Shown here: in pieces, positions 1 through 7,076 of the stretch | Numbering within the stretch: the stretch's first letter is position 1 | Layout of the letters: each line of letters opens with the position of its first letter | DNA from: Clostridia bacterium | GTDB taxonomy: Bacteria > Bacillota > Clostridia > HGM11327 | DNA: 9,000 bases | Assembly (NCBI GenBank): GCA_017935525.1 | Contig: JAGBHJ010000093.1 | Coordinates: 1-9,000 of the forward strand | Direction of reading: 5' to 3' | Notes under the pieces: generated by a model | What the model saw: only the letters and a program-made list of their open reading frames with translations | The model's database searches: none | What the model was told of the DNA's origin: nothing | Made by a program: the position numbers and the translations under genes

Positions 1-1
1 C

Positions 2-280
2 AAGCCGAAGGTGGATTCGAGCGTTGTTAAGCTGTCGCTCTATTCGCCTGCAAAATATACGCCCGAGCAGATCGAAAAGACGTCTAAAGTCATAAAGGCG
101 GCGTTCTCTATGAGGCGAAAGACCCTTGTAAACACCCTTATGTCGCTCGGCGGCACGCAGTACGATACGAAAGAGAAGCTGACTTCCCTTATGACAGAGA
201 TGTTCGGAAAACCTACGGTACGCGGCGAGGAGCTTTCGACACAGCAGTTCGTGGAGCTGGCGGAAAGGTTATATCAATAA
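2..280 (+). CDS. rsmA: 16S rRNA dimethyladenosine transferase RsmA/KsgA, C-terminal end (5' part outside window)
   Basis: RsmA uses SAM to dimethylate two adjacent adenines in the 3'-terminal helix 45 loop of 16S rRNA during 30S maturation. Only the last ~92 codons are here; the frame is open from base 2, so the gene starts upstream of the window and the GTG at 11 is an internal valine. The visible part begins with the family's P-K-V-D-S-S-V segment and contains the AFSMRRKTLVNTL stretch (an F-x-x-RRK-x-L-x-N-x-L type motif) of the helical C-terminal domain, which helps bind rRNA. The SAM-binding Rossmann domain is not visible. The frame ends in TAA and is followed by two terminator hairpins, so this is the last gene of its transcript. 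Family assignment rests on the C-terminal motif only, but that motif is distinctive. Confidence 0.92.
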   Translation, partial: KPKVDSSVVKLSLYSPAKYTPEQIEKTSKVIKAAFSMRRKTLVNTLMSLGGTQYDTKEKLTSLMTEMFGKPTVRGEELSTQQFVELAERLYQ

Positions 281-322
281 GTATTATAGGCGTTATGAAA
301 AAACGCTCCGTGTCAAAAAAGG

Positions 323-357
323 CTCTCCCTTAGAGCGTCACTCTAAAGGACAGTTTT
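323..357 (+). terminator. Intrinsic terminator after rsmA (first hairpin)
   Basis: A 13-position stem (323-335 with 341-353, two mismatches, inner six pairs TTAGAG/CTCTAA perfect) closes a 5-nt loop and is followed by TTTT at 354-357. It lies 43 bp after the rsmA stop. The T run is short, so it may act together with the next hairpin. Confidence 0.6.
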
Positions 358-361
358 CAGT

Positions 362-400
362 AATACGGTATATCTCGAAAGGGATATGCCGTATTTTGTA
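362..400 (+). terminator. Intrinsic terminator after rsmA (second hairpin)
   Basis: A 13-bp stem, AATACGGTATATC (362-374) with GATATGCCGTATT (383-395), has one T-G wobble and an 8-nt loop, and leads into a T-rich stretch (TTGTATTTGTG). It is the stronger of the two tandem hairpins downstream of rsmA. Confidence 0.7.
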
Positions 401-462
401 TTTGTGTTCACAAATGCAGTGCTTGTCAGGAAAAGAAGACGAACTTTCGGAGCATACAAAAC

Positions 463-580
463 AAGCCTTCCCCAGTGGGGGAAGGTGGCAGCCGAAGGCT
501 GACGGATGAGGTGTCATAAGTTCAAATCAACTCCTCATCCACCGCTATCGCGGTCCCCCTTCTCCCGCAGGAGAAGGCTC
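463..580. repeat. Multi-hairpin palindromic intergenic repeat (MITE-like or BIME-like)
   Basis: The segment opens with AAGCCTTCCCC and closes with GGAGAAGGCTC, so its ends (GCCTTC at 465, GAAGGC at 573-578) are inverted repeats. It contains consecutive small hairpins: CCTTCCCC/GGGGAAGG, CAGCC/GGCTG, a central arm GGATGAGG/CCTCATCC around ~20 nt of spacer, ACCGC/GCGGT, and CCTTCTCC/GGAGAAGG. The whole can fold as a cruciform-like structure on either strand. Short GC-rich palindromic elements with GGATGAGG and CCTTCCCC boxes are, from general knowledge, scattered through many Clostridia genomes. Only one copy lies in this window, so copy number cannot be judged here. No coding capacity is seen. 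Confidence 0.7.
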
Positions 581-643
581 ATTACCACCCGACAGTATAC
601 CTAAAAGGTGTAACACACTATACCTTGCAGAGCAAGACGTGTG

Positions 644-678
644 AAAAGGAGTACGAACAAATCGTCCGTACTCCTTTT
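644..678 (-). terminator. Terminator of the alpha-galactosidase-pyk transcript, possibly bidirectional
   Basis: A perfect 12-bp stem, AAAAGGAGTACG (644-655) with CGTACTCCTTTT (667-678), encloses an 11-nt loop. Its A-rich and T-rich flanks let it work on both strands. It sits ~90 bp after the pyk stop and converges with transcription arriving from rsmA. Confidence 0.7.
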
Positions 679-705
679 GATATCGGCAGATAAAACCTGC
701 TTTAT

Positions 706-732
706 GGAAGTCGCCCCTTGGGGTGCACTTCC
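706..732. other. Stable hairpin just downstream of pyk
   Basis: GGAAGT (706-711) pairs with ACTTCC (727-732) around a CCCC/GGGG core with a tight loop. It lies 34 bp past the pyk stop in the 3' untranslated region. No T run follows it on the minus strand, so it is more likely an mRNA 3'-end stabiliser than a terminator. Confidence 0.35.
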
Positions 733-766
733 TTACGGAGTTCGCCTTGTCCTCGGGCTATGTGTT

Positions 767-2182
767 TTATTTGATGGTTTCCAGCTTGATGGTGTTGGTG
801 TTACCGGGGGCGCCGTTCATCTGACCGCCTGTCAGCACCACGTTGTCACCCGATTGCAGGTTATATACCTTCTTTGCCTGCTTGAGTGACTGGTAAAACA
901 TTACCTCGATGGAATTGTATTCCTCGCAGAGGATGGGGGTCACGCCCCAGCTGAGGTTAAGCTGACGCCATGCTCTTTGAGAGGTGGTTGTCCCCAGAAT
1001 ATCCACGGGGCAACGGAAGCGGCTGACCATTCGTGCTGTCTGTCCGCTGATGGAGTTGACTACTATGCACTTGGCATCAACGTCAATAGCCATAGCGCAG
1101 GTGGCGTGGGATATTGCGTCTATGTTGTTGCGGATCTTGAAATCCGTGGAGTGGAACCATTGCTTGTAATCAATACCCTGCTCTGTAAACCTTGCCACGT
1201 CTGCCATGGACTTTAATGCCTGGACGGGGTACTTACCTGCGGCAGTTTCTCCCGAAAGCATAAGTGCGGAAGCACCGTCGTAAACTGCGTTGGCAATGTC
1301 GGAGATCTCCGCCCTTGTGGGTCTGGGATTATGTATCATGGACTCCAGCATTTCTGTGGCGGTAATAACTCTCTTGCCCAGCAGTCGGCATTTTTTAATA
1401 AGGTATTTCTGTACCGAGGGCACCTCTACAAAGGGTATCTCAACGCCAAGATCACCCCTTGCAACCATTATTCCGTCGGCAATGCTGCAAATGTCCTCTA
1501 TATTGTCAACGCCTGCGCGGTTTTCTATCTTTGCGATGACGTTGATGTCAGCACCGCCGTTGTCGTCCAAAAATTTGCGTAAGGTCTGTATATCATCCTT
1601 TGTGGACACGAATGATGCGGCAACAAAGTCGACGTCGTTTTCTATGCCGAACAAAAGGTCTGCCTTATCCTGACAGCTGAGAAATTCCTGGTGAAGAAGC
1701 TTGTTGGGGAAGTTCATACTCTTTCTGTCGGATATTTCGCCCCCTGCGATAACCGTACAATGGGCGTTTGTGCCCTGGATGCTGTCAACTCGGAATATAA
1801 CAAGCCCGTTGTTGACCAGTATTCTGTCGCCTACCGAAAGGTCGTCAATAAGGTTCTTGTAGGAAACGGATACTCTTGTGTTATCACCCTCAACGTCGTC
1901 AGTGGTAAACGTAAAGCTGTCGCCGTCCTTTAGTGTCACCTTTTTGTCCTTAAATGTCTTTATTCTGTATTCGGGACCCTTTGTGTCCAGCATAATGGCA
2001 ATGGGCAAATTCATCTTTTCCCTTACTGATTTTATAAGGGCGATGGTCTGCTTGTGCTCTTGATGTGTGCCGTGGGAAAAATTCAGCCTTGCAACGTTCA
2101 TACCCTCCATACAAAGACGGGTCAACGTTTCCTCATTATTGCAGGCAGGGCCGATGGTGCATATTATTTTTGTCTTTCTCAT
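767..2182 (-). CDS. pyk: Pyruvate kinase
   Basis: It catalyses phosphoenolpyruvate + ADP to pyruvate + ATP, the last step of glycolysis, in the cytosol. The ATG at 2182 is chosen because GGGAGG lies 6 nt upstream; the frame extends to a TTG at 2203, but that has no better signal. The protein is 471 aa. Motifs in order: ICTIGPA (7-13), NVARLNFSHG (29-38, with PEP-site R32, N34, S36), LDTKGPEYR (65-73), B domain ~74-165, KIENRAG (218-224, K218 and metal ligand E220), ARGDLGVEIP (241-250, D244), ATEML (275-279, T276), RPTRAE, and SGETAAG. The last ~110 residues form the C-terminal regulatory domain. It is the short form, without the extra PEP-utiliser-like domain that Bacillus Pyk carries. It is the second gene of an operon with the alpha-galactosidase, which links sugar release to glycolytic ATP yield. 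No disruption seen. Confidence 0.97.
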   Translation of the reverse strand: MRKTKIICTIGPACNNEETLTRLCMEGMNVARLNFSHGTHQEHKQTIALIKSVREKMNLPIAIMLDTKGPEYRIKTFKDKKVTLKDGDSFTFTTDDVEGDNTRVSVSYKNLIDDLSVGDRILVNNGLVIFRVDSIQGTNAHCTVIAGGEISDRKSMNFPNKLLHQEFLSCQDKADLLFGIENDVDFVAASFVSTKDDIQTLRKFLDDNGGADINVIAKIENRAGVDNIEDICSIADGIMVARGDLGVEIPFVEVPSVQKYLIKKCRLLGKRVITATEMLESMIHNPRPTRAEISDIANAVYDGASALMLSGETAAGKYPVQALKSMADVARFTEQGIDYKQWFHSTDFKIRNNIDAISHATCAMAIDVDAKCIVVNSISGQTARMVSRFRCPVDILGTTTSQRAWRQLNLSWGVTPILCEEYNSIEVMFYQSLKQAKKVYNLQSGDNVVLTGGQMNGAPGNTNTIKLETIK

Positions 2183-2199
2183 AACAGCCTCCCAAAGTA

Positions 2200-4113
2200 T
2201 CAAAGAATGTCACTGACAAGTACTCTTGTTTTGTTCTTTGATGCGATCGGAGCGTATTTTTGCGTACTGCCCATGTATATTACTTCCTTGCCGTCCTCGT
2301 TTTGTATGGGGTATATGGACCATACTCTGGTGCTGTCGTAATCCATAAGGAATGTGAGAGTCGTGTTTTTGTCAATGCGCTTGTATTCCTTTGTAAAGAA
2401 CTCGTATGCAATGTATTCCTTGTCACCCAGCTCGGGAATTCCGCCAAAGTTGACCTTTGCGACGCATTCGGCAGGATTAAAATTCAATGCTGCCAAAGCA
2501 AAGCAGTCCCCACTCTTGTTCCAGACGTTAAGACTCTTGCCGCTTGTGAGGGGCTCCGTATATATGCAGTCGGAGGTAGGCTGGAGCGCTGCGTCGCAAC
2601 GCATTACGGTGCCGTCATCCTCAACGGTGGGAAGTATGAATGTGGGATCGGTTACACCGGTGCCGTCACTAAAATATACGGGTCCGCCGCTGATGGCTCT
2701 TGTGACGCCGTTCATTACTGCCGCGGAGTGCTTTGACCACCACATATCGTAGTCGCAAATGTACATCTTTCTGTGCCAGAGTCCGTTATAAATATTTTCT
2801 CTGAGCTGCTTGTGGATAGCACCGGGGCTGCCTACGAAGAAGTCGTCGCTGTTTCGGGAAACTGCTGTGGTGGGACGGGCAAATATGTTTTCCGTGTTCA
2901 TGCCCATGCAGTTGATCATAGCGCCGCCAAAATGCTTGCAAACGGAGCGCTCGATTGCCTTATGTGCGATCCTGCAGGCTCTTGATGAAGGCATCATGCC
3001 CGTTATCATGCCGTGCCAACCGCTTTGATTGTCCACCTTAACAAAATCAACGCCCTGCTCCTTAAGGTATGAATGCCATGCATCCCAAAATCTGAATGCC
3101 TTGTCCTCGTCAAGGGCGGGGACAACAAAGCCTGCGGGGGTGGTTACCAGATTTTCCTTCTGGCTTTCGTAAAGGGGACTGTTGGGGTCAATGCCGTCCC
3201 AATAGCCGTTGAACGTATGCCAAACGCCTACGTATTTAATGCCGTATTCGTTCTTGATGCGGTCGATACAGCCCTTGAGTCCGTTGGGGAATTTTTCCTT
3301 GTCAGCGGCAAAGTCAGCCAGCATTACGTCAGTTGAGGTTGACCAGCCGTCGTCAATAAGTACCCAATGGATGGGGATGTTCTTTTCCTTTAATTCGTCC
3401 AGCTTTGTGAATATCTTTTCCGCGCTGACGCCTCTTGCAAATGCGTCCCACGTACACCAGCCCAAATGCTCAAACATTTCGGGCATAACTCTTTCATCTG
3501 CCAGGGGGACCTGTATAGCGCCCTGCTCCCTTGCAAAGCGGAATACCTTGTCGATGGCGTTTTCTGCGCAATCAGCCTTGGCAATTGCCAAAAGGTTGCC
3601 TGAAGCCTTTGCGAGACCGCAGGTATCCGAAATAACGTGGGCACCGTTGCCGTCAAACTCGCAACGGAAGTCGTTGCCGCAAAGTGCCAACAGACAATAG
3701 TGGACACCGTCCTTGTTTATTAGCAAAAGCGAGGTCTTGGACGGGATGCCCTTGATATTATCCGTAAACTCAGGGAATGTCCAGTATGAGCCGCGAAGGT
3801 AAATTGCCATTATCCTTGCATTGCTGATATCGGCAAAGGGCAGATTGATGGCGTTTTCCGGCGCCAGCTGGTATGAAGTGCGGAATTCCGTCTGAACGTT
3901 TATGGCAACGTTCAAAAGAAGCGCCTCGTCATTACCCGTTACGTCAAGCGTGAGGGACTTGTACTCTCCGTGGTTGTACGTGCATCTGATGCCGTTGGTA
4001 ATGGGGGATTCCTCGTAGGAGCTTACCTCTCCGCGAGTGTTGTGGCTTTGCTCCACAGTAATGCGGAGGCTATCAAAAATGTTGCTTTTTATGAAGCTGT
4101 AAAAATTCTGCAT
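2200..4113 (-). CDS. GH36 raffinose-synthase/Sip1-type alpha-galactosidase, cytoplasmic
   Basis: This 637-aa protein most resembles the raffinose synthase/seed-imbibition (Sip1) branch of glycoside hydrolase family 36. Visible motifs: a beta-rich N-terminal domain (~1-200), then a TIM barrel with WCTWDAF (219-225), LIDDGW (252-257), GVWHTFNGYWDG (296-307), DFVKVDNQ (356-363, D361 the expected nucleophile), RNSDDF (420-425, D423 or D424 the expected acid/base), ISGGPVYFSD (474-483), and a C-terminal beta domain. There is no signal peptide, so it should act on alpha-galactosides such as raffinose, stachyose or melibiose after import. The barrel of this branch can hydrolyse or transfer galactose, and the sequence alone does not say which. 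The ATG at 4113 has AAAGG 10 nt upstream. The gene has its own promoter and is followed 17 bp later by pyk. No transporter or regulator gene adjoins it in the window. Confidence 0.9.
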   Translation of the reverse strand: MQNFYSFIKSNIFDSLRITVEQSHNTRGEVSSYEESPITNGIRCTYNHGEYKSLTLDVTGNDEALLLNVAINVQTEFRTSYQLAPENAINLPFADISNARIMAIYLRGSYWTFPEFTDNIKGIPSKTSLLLINKDGVHYCLLALCGNDFRCEFDGNGAHVISDTCGLAKASGNLLAIAKADCAENAIDKVFRFAREQGAIQVPLADERVMPEMFEHLGWCTWDAFARGVSAEKIFTKLDELKEKNIPIHWVLIDDGWSTSTDVMLADFAADKEKFPNGLKGCIDRIKNEYGIKYVGVWHTFNGYWDGIDPNSPLYESQKENLVTTPAGFVVPALDEDKAFRFWDAWHSYLKEQGVDFVKVDNQSGWHGMITGMMPSSRACRIAHKAIERSVCKHFGGAMINCMGMNTENIFARPTTAVSRNSDDFFVGSPGAIHKQLRENIYNGLWHRKMYICDYDMWWSKHSAAVMNGVTRAISGGPVYFSDGTGVTDPTFILPTVEDDGTVMRCDAALQPTSDCIYTEPLTSGKSLNVWNKSGDCFALAALNFNPAECVAKVNFGGIPELGDKEYIAYEFFTKEYKRIDKNTTLTFLMDYDSTRVWSIYPIQNEDGKEVIYMGSTQKYAPIASKNKTRVLVSDIL

Positions 4114-4151
4114 ATATGATCGACCTTTCGTGTTGATATGCTTTGATGGAC

Positions 4152-4185
4152 AATATGGTGATATAAAACCAAATTACCCCATATT
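4152..4185. promoter_or_regulatory. Inverted repeat in the alpha-galactosidase leader (possible operator)
   Basis: AATATGG (4152-4158) and CCATATT (4179-4185) are perfect 7-bp inverted halves with 20 bp between them. They begin just at or after the expected start site of the minus-strand transcript. This suits either a regulator-binding site or a small leader hairpin. The sequence is AT-rich and the half-sites are short, so chance is possible. Confidence 0.3.
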
Positions 4186-4194
4186 ATCATGTTA

Positions 4195-4223
4195 ATTATA
4201 CCACATTTGCAATGGTTTGGCAA
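4195..4223 (-). promoter_or_regulatory. Sigma-A-type promoter for the alpha-galactosidase-pyk operon
   Basis: Read on the minus strand, TTGCCA (4223-4218) is followed after exactly 17 bp by TATAAT (4200-4195). This is five of six and six of six matches to consensus. Transcription would start near 4188 and give a ~75-nt leader before the ATG at 4113. Confidence 0.8.
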
Positions 4224-4280
4224 GGGAAATAATTTATCGGTACTGGGTAAAAATTTTTTGGAAAAATGCAAGAATTACTA

Positions 4281-4309
4281 TTTACTTTTGAATGCGAATG
4301 TGGTATAAT
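4281..4309 (+). promoter_or_regulatory. Sigma-A-type promoter for the nifS operon
   Basis: TTTACT (4281-4286), a 17-bp spacer, and TATAAT (4304-4309). Transcription would start near 4316, giving a short ~26-nt leader that carries the AAAGGAG ribosome binding site (4324-4330). No IscR-like regulator gene is present in the window. Confidence 0.75.
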
Positions 4310-4341
4310 ATTATATCGGAGTGAAAGGAGAAAACATTCAT

Positions 4342-5529
4342 ATGAATGAGATAAAATATTTTGACCATGCGGCTACTACGCCGCTTTCAAGAGAAGTGCT
4401 TGATGCGATGATGCCTTGGTTGACGGACAATTTCGGCAATGCGTCATCCGTTTACAGCATAGGAAGAACAGCTCGCGCTGCGGTTGACGAGGCGAGAGCA
4501 CAGGTTGCAAAGGCTATCAATGCAAAGGAAAAGGAGATATACTTTACCGCTGGCGGCTCCGAGGGTGACAATACTCTCATCAAGGGCGTTGCTATGGCAA
4601 AGAGAGCAAAGGGCAATCACATTATTACGTCAAAGATAGAGCACCCTGCGGTGCTTGAGACCTGCAAGCAGTTGGAAAAGGAAGGCTTTGAGGTTACTTA
4701 TCTTGAGGTAAACGGCGAGGGTAAGATCAGCATTGACGATCTTAAGGCTGCCATCAAGCCCGAAACTGTACTTATCACCATCATGTTTGCAAATAACGAG
4801 ATCGGCTCCATACAGCCCATTGCAGAGATAGGTGCTATTGCAAGGGAGCATAAGATACTGTTCCATACGGACGCTGTTCAGGCTGTGGGTAACGTTCCCG
4901 TTGACGTAAAGGCTATGAATATAGACCTTTTGTCAATGTCTGCTCATAAGTTCTACGGTCCCAAGGGCGTTGGTGCCATGTATATCCGCACGGGCGTTGT
5001 GGTGGACAAGCTTATTGCAGGCGGTCACCAGGAAAAGGGCAAGCGCGCAGGCACAGAAAACGTGGCAGGCATCGTGGGTATGGGCAAGGCGATAGAGCTT
5101 GCTTGTGAGAATATGGCAGAAAATTCCGCAAGGATCACGGAGCTGAGGGATTACTACCTTGCACAGGTTGAGGAGAAGGTTCCTTACATCCGTATCAACA
5201 GCGGCAAGGAGGGCTTCCTCCCCGGCACGGCAAACGTATCCTTTAAGTACATTGAGGGCGAGTCTTTGCTGTTTATGCTGGATATGAAGGGTATATGCGC
5301 ATCCAGCGGTAGTGCTTGCACGTCGGGATCCTTGGATCCGTCACACGTTCTGCTTGCTATCGGCGTACCGGTAGAGGTGGCACACGGTTCATTGAGAATA
5401 TCCATAGGCAAGAGCAACACAAAGGAGGATATCGATTTCTTGGTGGATACTCTTGTTAACGTGGTTGAAAAGCTGAGGGCAATGTCCCCCTTGTATGAGG
5501 ATTTCCTCAACGGAAAGTATATTATCTGA
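4342..5529 (+). CDS. nifS: Cysteine desulfurase, NifS/IscS family
   Basis: This PLP enzyme converts cysteine to alanine and carries the sulfur as a persulfide, which it passes to acceptor proteins. The ATG at 4342 gives 395 aa, with AAAGGAG 11 nt upstream. A GTG at 4321 overlaps the region right after the -10 box and precedes that Shine-Dalgarno, so it was not used. Motifs: DHAATTPL (8-15), TAGGSEGDN (69-77, cofactor phosphate loop), H101 in KIEHPAV, NNEIGSIQP (151-159), HTDAVQAVG (175-183, D177 and Q180), SAHKFYGPKG (200-209, Schiff-base K203), RAGTENV (235-241), and SSGSACTSGS (321-330, catalytic C326). The long flexible Cys loop marks a group I (NifS/IscS) rather than SufS-type enzyme. NifU follows after 21 bp and mnmA after that, so its likely acceptors are NifU and MnmA. 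Intact. Confidence 0.95.
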   Translation: MNEIKYFDHAATTPLSREVLDAMMPWLTDNFGNASSVYSIGRTARAAVDEARAQVAKAINAKEKEIYFTAGGSEGDNTLIKGVAMAKRAKGNHIITSKIEHPAVLETCKQLEKEGFEVTYLEVNGEGKISIDDLKAAIKPETVLITIMFANNEIGSIQPIAEIGAIAREHKILFHTDAVQAVGNVPVDVKAMNIDLLSMSAHKFYGPKGVGAMYIRTGVVVDKLIAGGHQEKGKRAGTENVAGIVGMGKAIELACENMAENSARITELRDYYLAQVEEKVPYIRINSGKEGFLPGTANVSFKYIEGESLLFMLDMKGICASSGSACTSGSLDPSHVLLAIGVPVEVAHGSLRISIGKSNTKEDIDFLVDTLVNVVEKLRAMSPLYEDFLNGKYII

Positions 5530-5550
5530 TAAAAGAAAGGAAGTTTGGTT

Positions 5551-5994
5551 ATGTACACAGAAAAGGTTATAGATCATTTTACAAACCCCAGAAACGTGGG
5601 TGAGCTTGAGGATGCAAACGCAGTAGGCCAGGTGGGCAATCCCGTTTGCGGTGACATCATGAAGATGTACCTCAAGATAGAGAACGACGTGATAGTTGAT
5701 GCAAAGTTCAAGACGTTTGGCTGCTGCGCGGCTATTGCAACAAGCAGTGTTGCTACGATCCTTGTAAAGGGCATGACGATCGAGCAGGCTCTCCAGCTTA
5801 AGAACAAGCAGGTGGTTGACGAGCTGGGCGGACTTCCTCCCCAGAAGCTCCATTGCTCCGTTTTGGCAGAGGAGGCAATCAGAAAGGCGCTTGCCGACTA
5901 TTACATCAGAGGCGGCATGGATGAGGAAGAAGCTAACAAGCTTTGCGGCGTAGAGGAATCAGCCTGCGACCATTGCGAAGCTCACGAGCATTGA
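5551..5994 (+). CDS. nifU: Iron-sulfur cluster scaffold protein, NifU/IscU family
   Basis: It assembles Fe-S clusters from sulfur delivered by the upstream desulfurase. The ATG at 5551 (147 aa) has GAAAGGAAG ~7 nt upstream. It is a single-domain IscU-like scaffold, not full-length nitrogen-fixation NifU. Cluster ligands are visible: C33 and D35 in NPVCGD (30-35), C58 in KTFGCCAAIATSS (54-66), and H101-C102 in KLHCSVLAEEA. Two details stand out. The usual glycine after the second Cys is a further cysteine (C58-C59). The protein also ends in a tail after residue ~125 with C132, C139, C142 and H141, H145, H147 (a CxxC-plus-His pattern) that bacterial IscU lacks. The stop is 1 bp from the mnmA start, indicating tight coupling. 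Confidence 0.94.
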   Translation: MYTEKVIDHFTNPRNVGELEDANAVGQVGNPVCGDIMKMYLKIENDVIVDAKFKTFGCCAAIATSSVATILVKGMTIEQALQLKNKQVVDELGGLPPQKLHCSVLAEEAIRKALADYYIRGGMDEEEANKLCGVEESACDHCEAHEH

Positions 5995-5995
5995 T

Positions 5996-7075
5996 ATGGA
6001 AAATTCAAGACGTAAGGTTTTGGTAGGGGTCAGCGGCGGAGTGGATAGCTCCGTTGCTGTTCTTTTATTAAAGCAAAAAGGCTTTGAGGTGATAGGCGTC
6101 ACCATGAAGCTGTGGCGGGACGAGGATTTCTGTACGGAAAACACCTCCGACGGCGTTGAGGATGCACGGCAGATGTGCCAAAGACTTGGCATAGAGCACC
6201 ACGTGGTGGATCTTTCCCGAGAGTTCAAAAAATACGTTGTGGACGATTTTGTGGCTACATATGCCGACTGCAAGACACCCAATCCTTGTATTGAGTGCAA
6301 CCGCCACTTAAAGTTTGGTGCGTTGATGGACTATGCGGACAGCATAGGCGCATATTACGTTGCAACGGGGCACTATGCAAGGGTTGAGTATGACGATGAC
6401 TACGGCAGACGGGTGATAAAAAAGTCTGCGGCGGGCAAAAAGGACCAGACGTACGTGCTGTACGTTATTGAGGGCAAAAAGCTGGACAGGGTACTTTTTC
6501 CCTTGGGGGATTTTGAGGACAAGGAGCAGATACGCCGTGTGGCAGAGGAAAACGGACTGATAACCGCAAGAAAGCGGGACAGTCAGGAGATATGCTTTAT
6601 CCCCAACAACGATACCCCGGGCTTTATAGAAAAATACATCCCGCAGAGGCCCGGCGACGTGGTCAATGCTGACGGCAGGATATTGGGAAAGCACAACGGT
6701 ATTAACCGCTACACCATAGGGCAGAGAAAGGGCATGGGAATATCATCACCAACACCTATATTTGTCACAAGGCTGGATAAGGCTGCAAACAGAGTGATCG
6801 TTGGCAGTAACGAGGACCTTTTTGCAAGGGAGCTTGAGGTTGAGGATCTTTGCTGGAGCGCTGTTGACAGCCTTTTGTCGGAGATGCGGTGCGAGGTAAA
6901 GCTCCGTTACGGCGCAACGCCCGCACCTGCAACGTTGATCCCGCACGGCAATAATGTCAAGGTGGTGCTTGACGAGCCTCAAAGGGCGATCACTCCCGGT
7001 CAGTCGGCGGTATTTTACGTAGGAGATACGTTGATCGGCGGAGGAAAGATTGCGGCAGGAAAAGGGGAGAAATAA
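5996..7075 (+). CDS. mnmA: tRNA-specific 2-thiouridylase MnmA
   Basis: MnmA puts sulfur on C2 of the wobble uridine U34 of tRNAs for Lys, Glu and Gln, using ATP to adenylate the base and a persulfide sulfur. The protein is 359 aa, the usual length. Motifs: N-terminal PP-loop SGGVDSS (13-19), TPNPCIECN (94-102, catalytic C98 with C101), TGHYARV (124-130), KDQTYVLY (149-156), DSQEICFI (195-202, C200, the second catalytic cysteine), and IGQRKGMGI (241-249), then a C-terminal beta-barrel. The ATG at 5996 starts 1 bp after the nifU stop. No clear Shine-Dalgarno precedes it, which suggests translation coupled to nifU. Placement next to a cysteine desulfurase parallels the known yrvO-mnmA pairing of Bacillus, in which the desulfurase feeds sulfur directly to MnmA. 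Intact. Confidence 0.96.
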   Translation: MENSRRKVLVGVSGGVDSSVAVLLLKQKGFEVIGVTMKLWRDEDFCTENTSDGVEDARQMCQRLGIEHHVVDLSREFKKYVVDDFVATYADCKTPNPCIECNRHLKFGALMDYADSIGAYYVATGHYARVEYDDDYGRRVIKKSAAGKKDQTYVLYVIEGKKLDRVLFPLGDFEDKEQIRRVAEENGLITARKRDSQEICFIPNNDTPGFIEKYIPQRPGDVVNADGRILGKHNGINRYTIGQRKGMGISSPTPIFVTRLDKAANRVIVGSNEDLFARELEVEDLCWSAVDSLLSEMRCEVKLRYGATPAPATLIPHGNNVKVVLDEPQRAITPGQSAVFYVGDTLIGGGKIAAGKGEK

Positions 7076-7076
7076 A

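Noticed and set aside
463..580. CRISPR array or tRNA gene in the rsmA-pyk spacer
   Set aside because: The hairpins are nested inverted repeats rather than regularly spaced direct repeats, and no tRNA cloverleaf or TTCGA-type T-loop is present.
2183..2203. Upstream TTG start for pyruvate kinase adding seven residues
   Set aside because: The ATG at 2182 has a GGGAGG site 6 nt upstream and gives the standard MRKTKIICTIGPA N-terminus; the extension overlaps the alpha-galactosidase stop codon and has no homology.
3390..3707. Possible second gene antisense-frame within the alpha-galactosidase
   Set aside because: The 105-codon frame lies on the same strand inside a well-conserved GH36 gene in a different frame, with no ribosome binding site and low-complexity shadow-like composition.
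4321..4341. GTG start for nifS at 4321
   Set aside because: It lies ~12 bp after the -10 box, close to the expected transcription start, and ahead of the AAAGGAG site; the ATG at 4342 gives the family's usual N-terminus.
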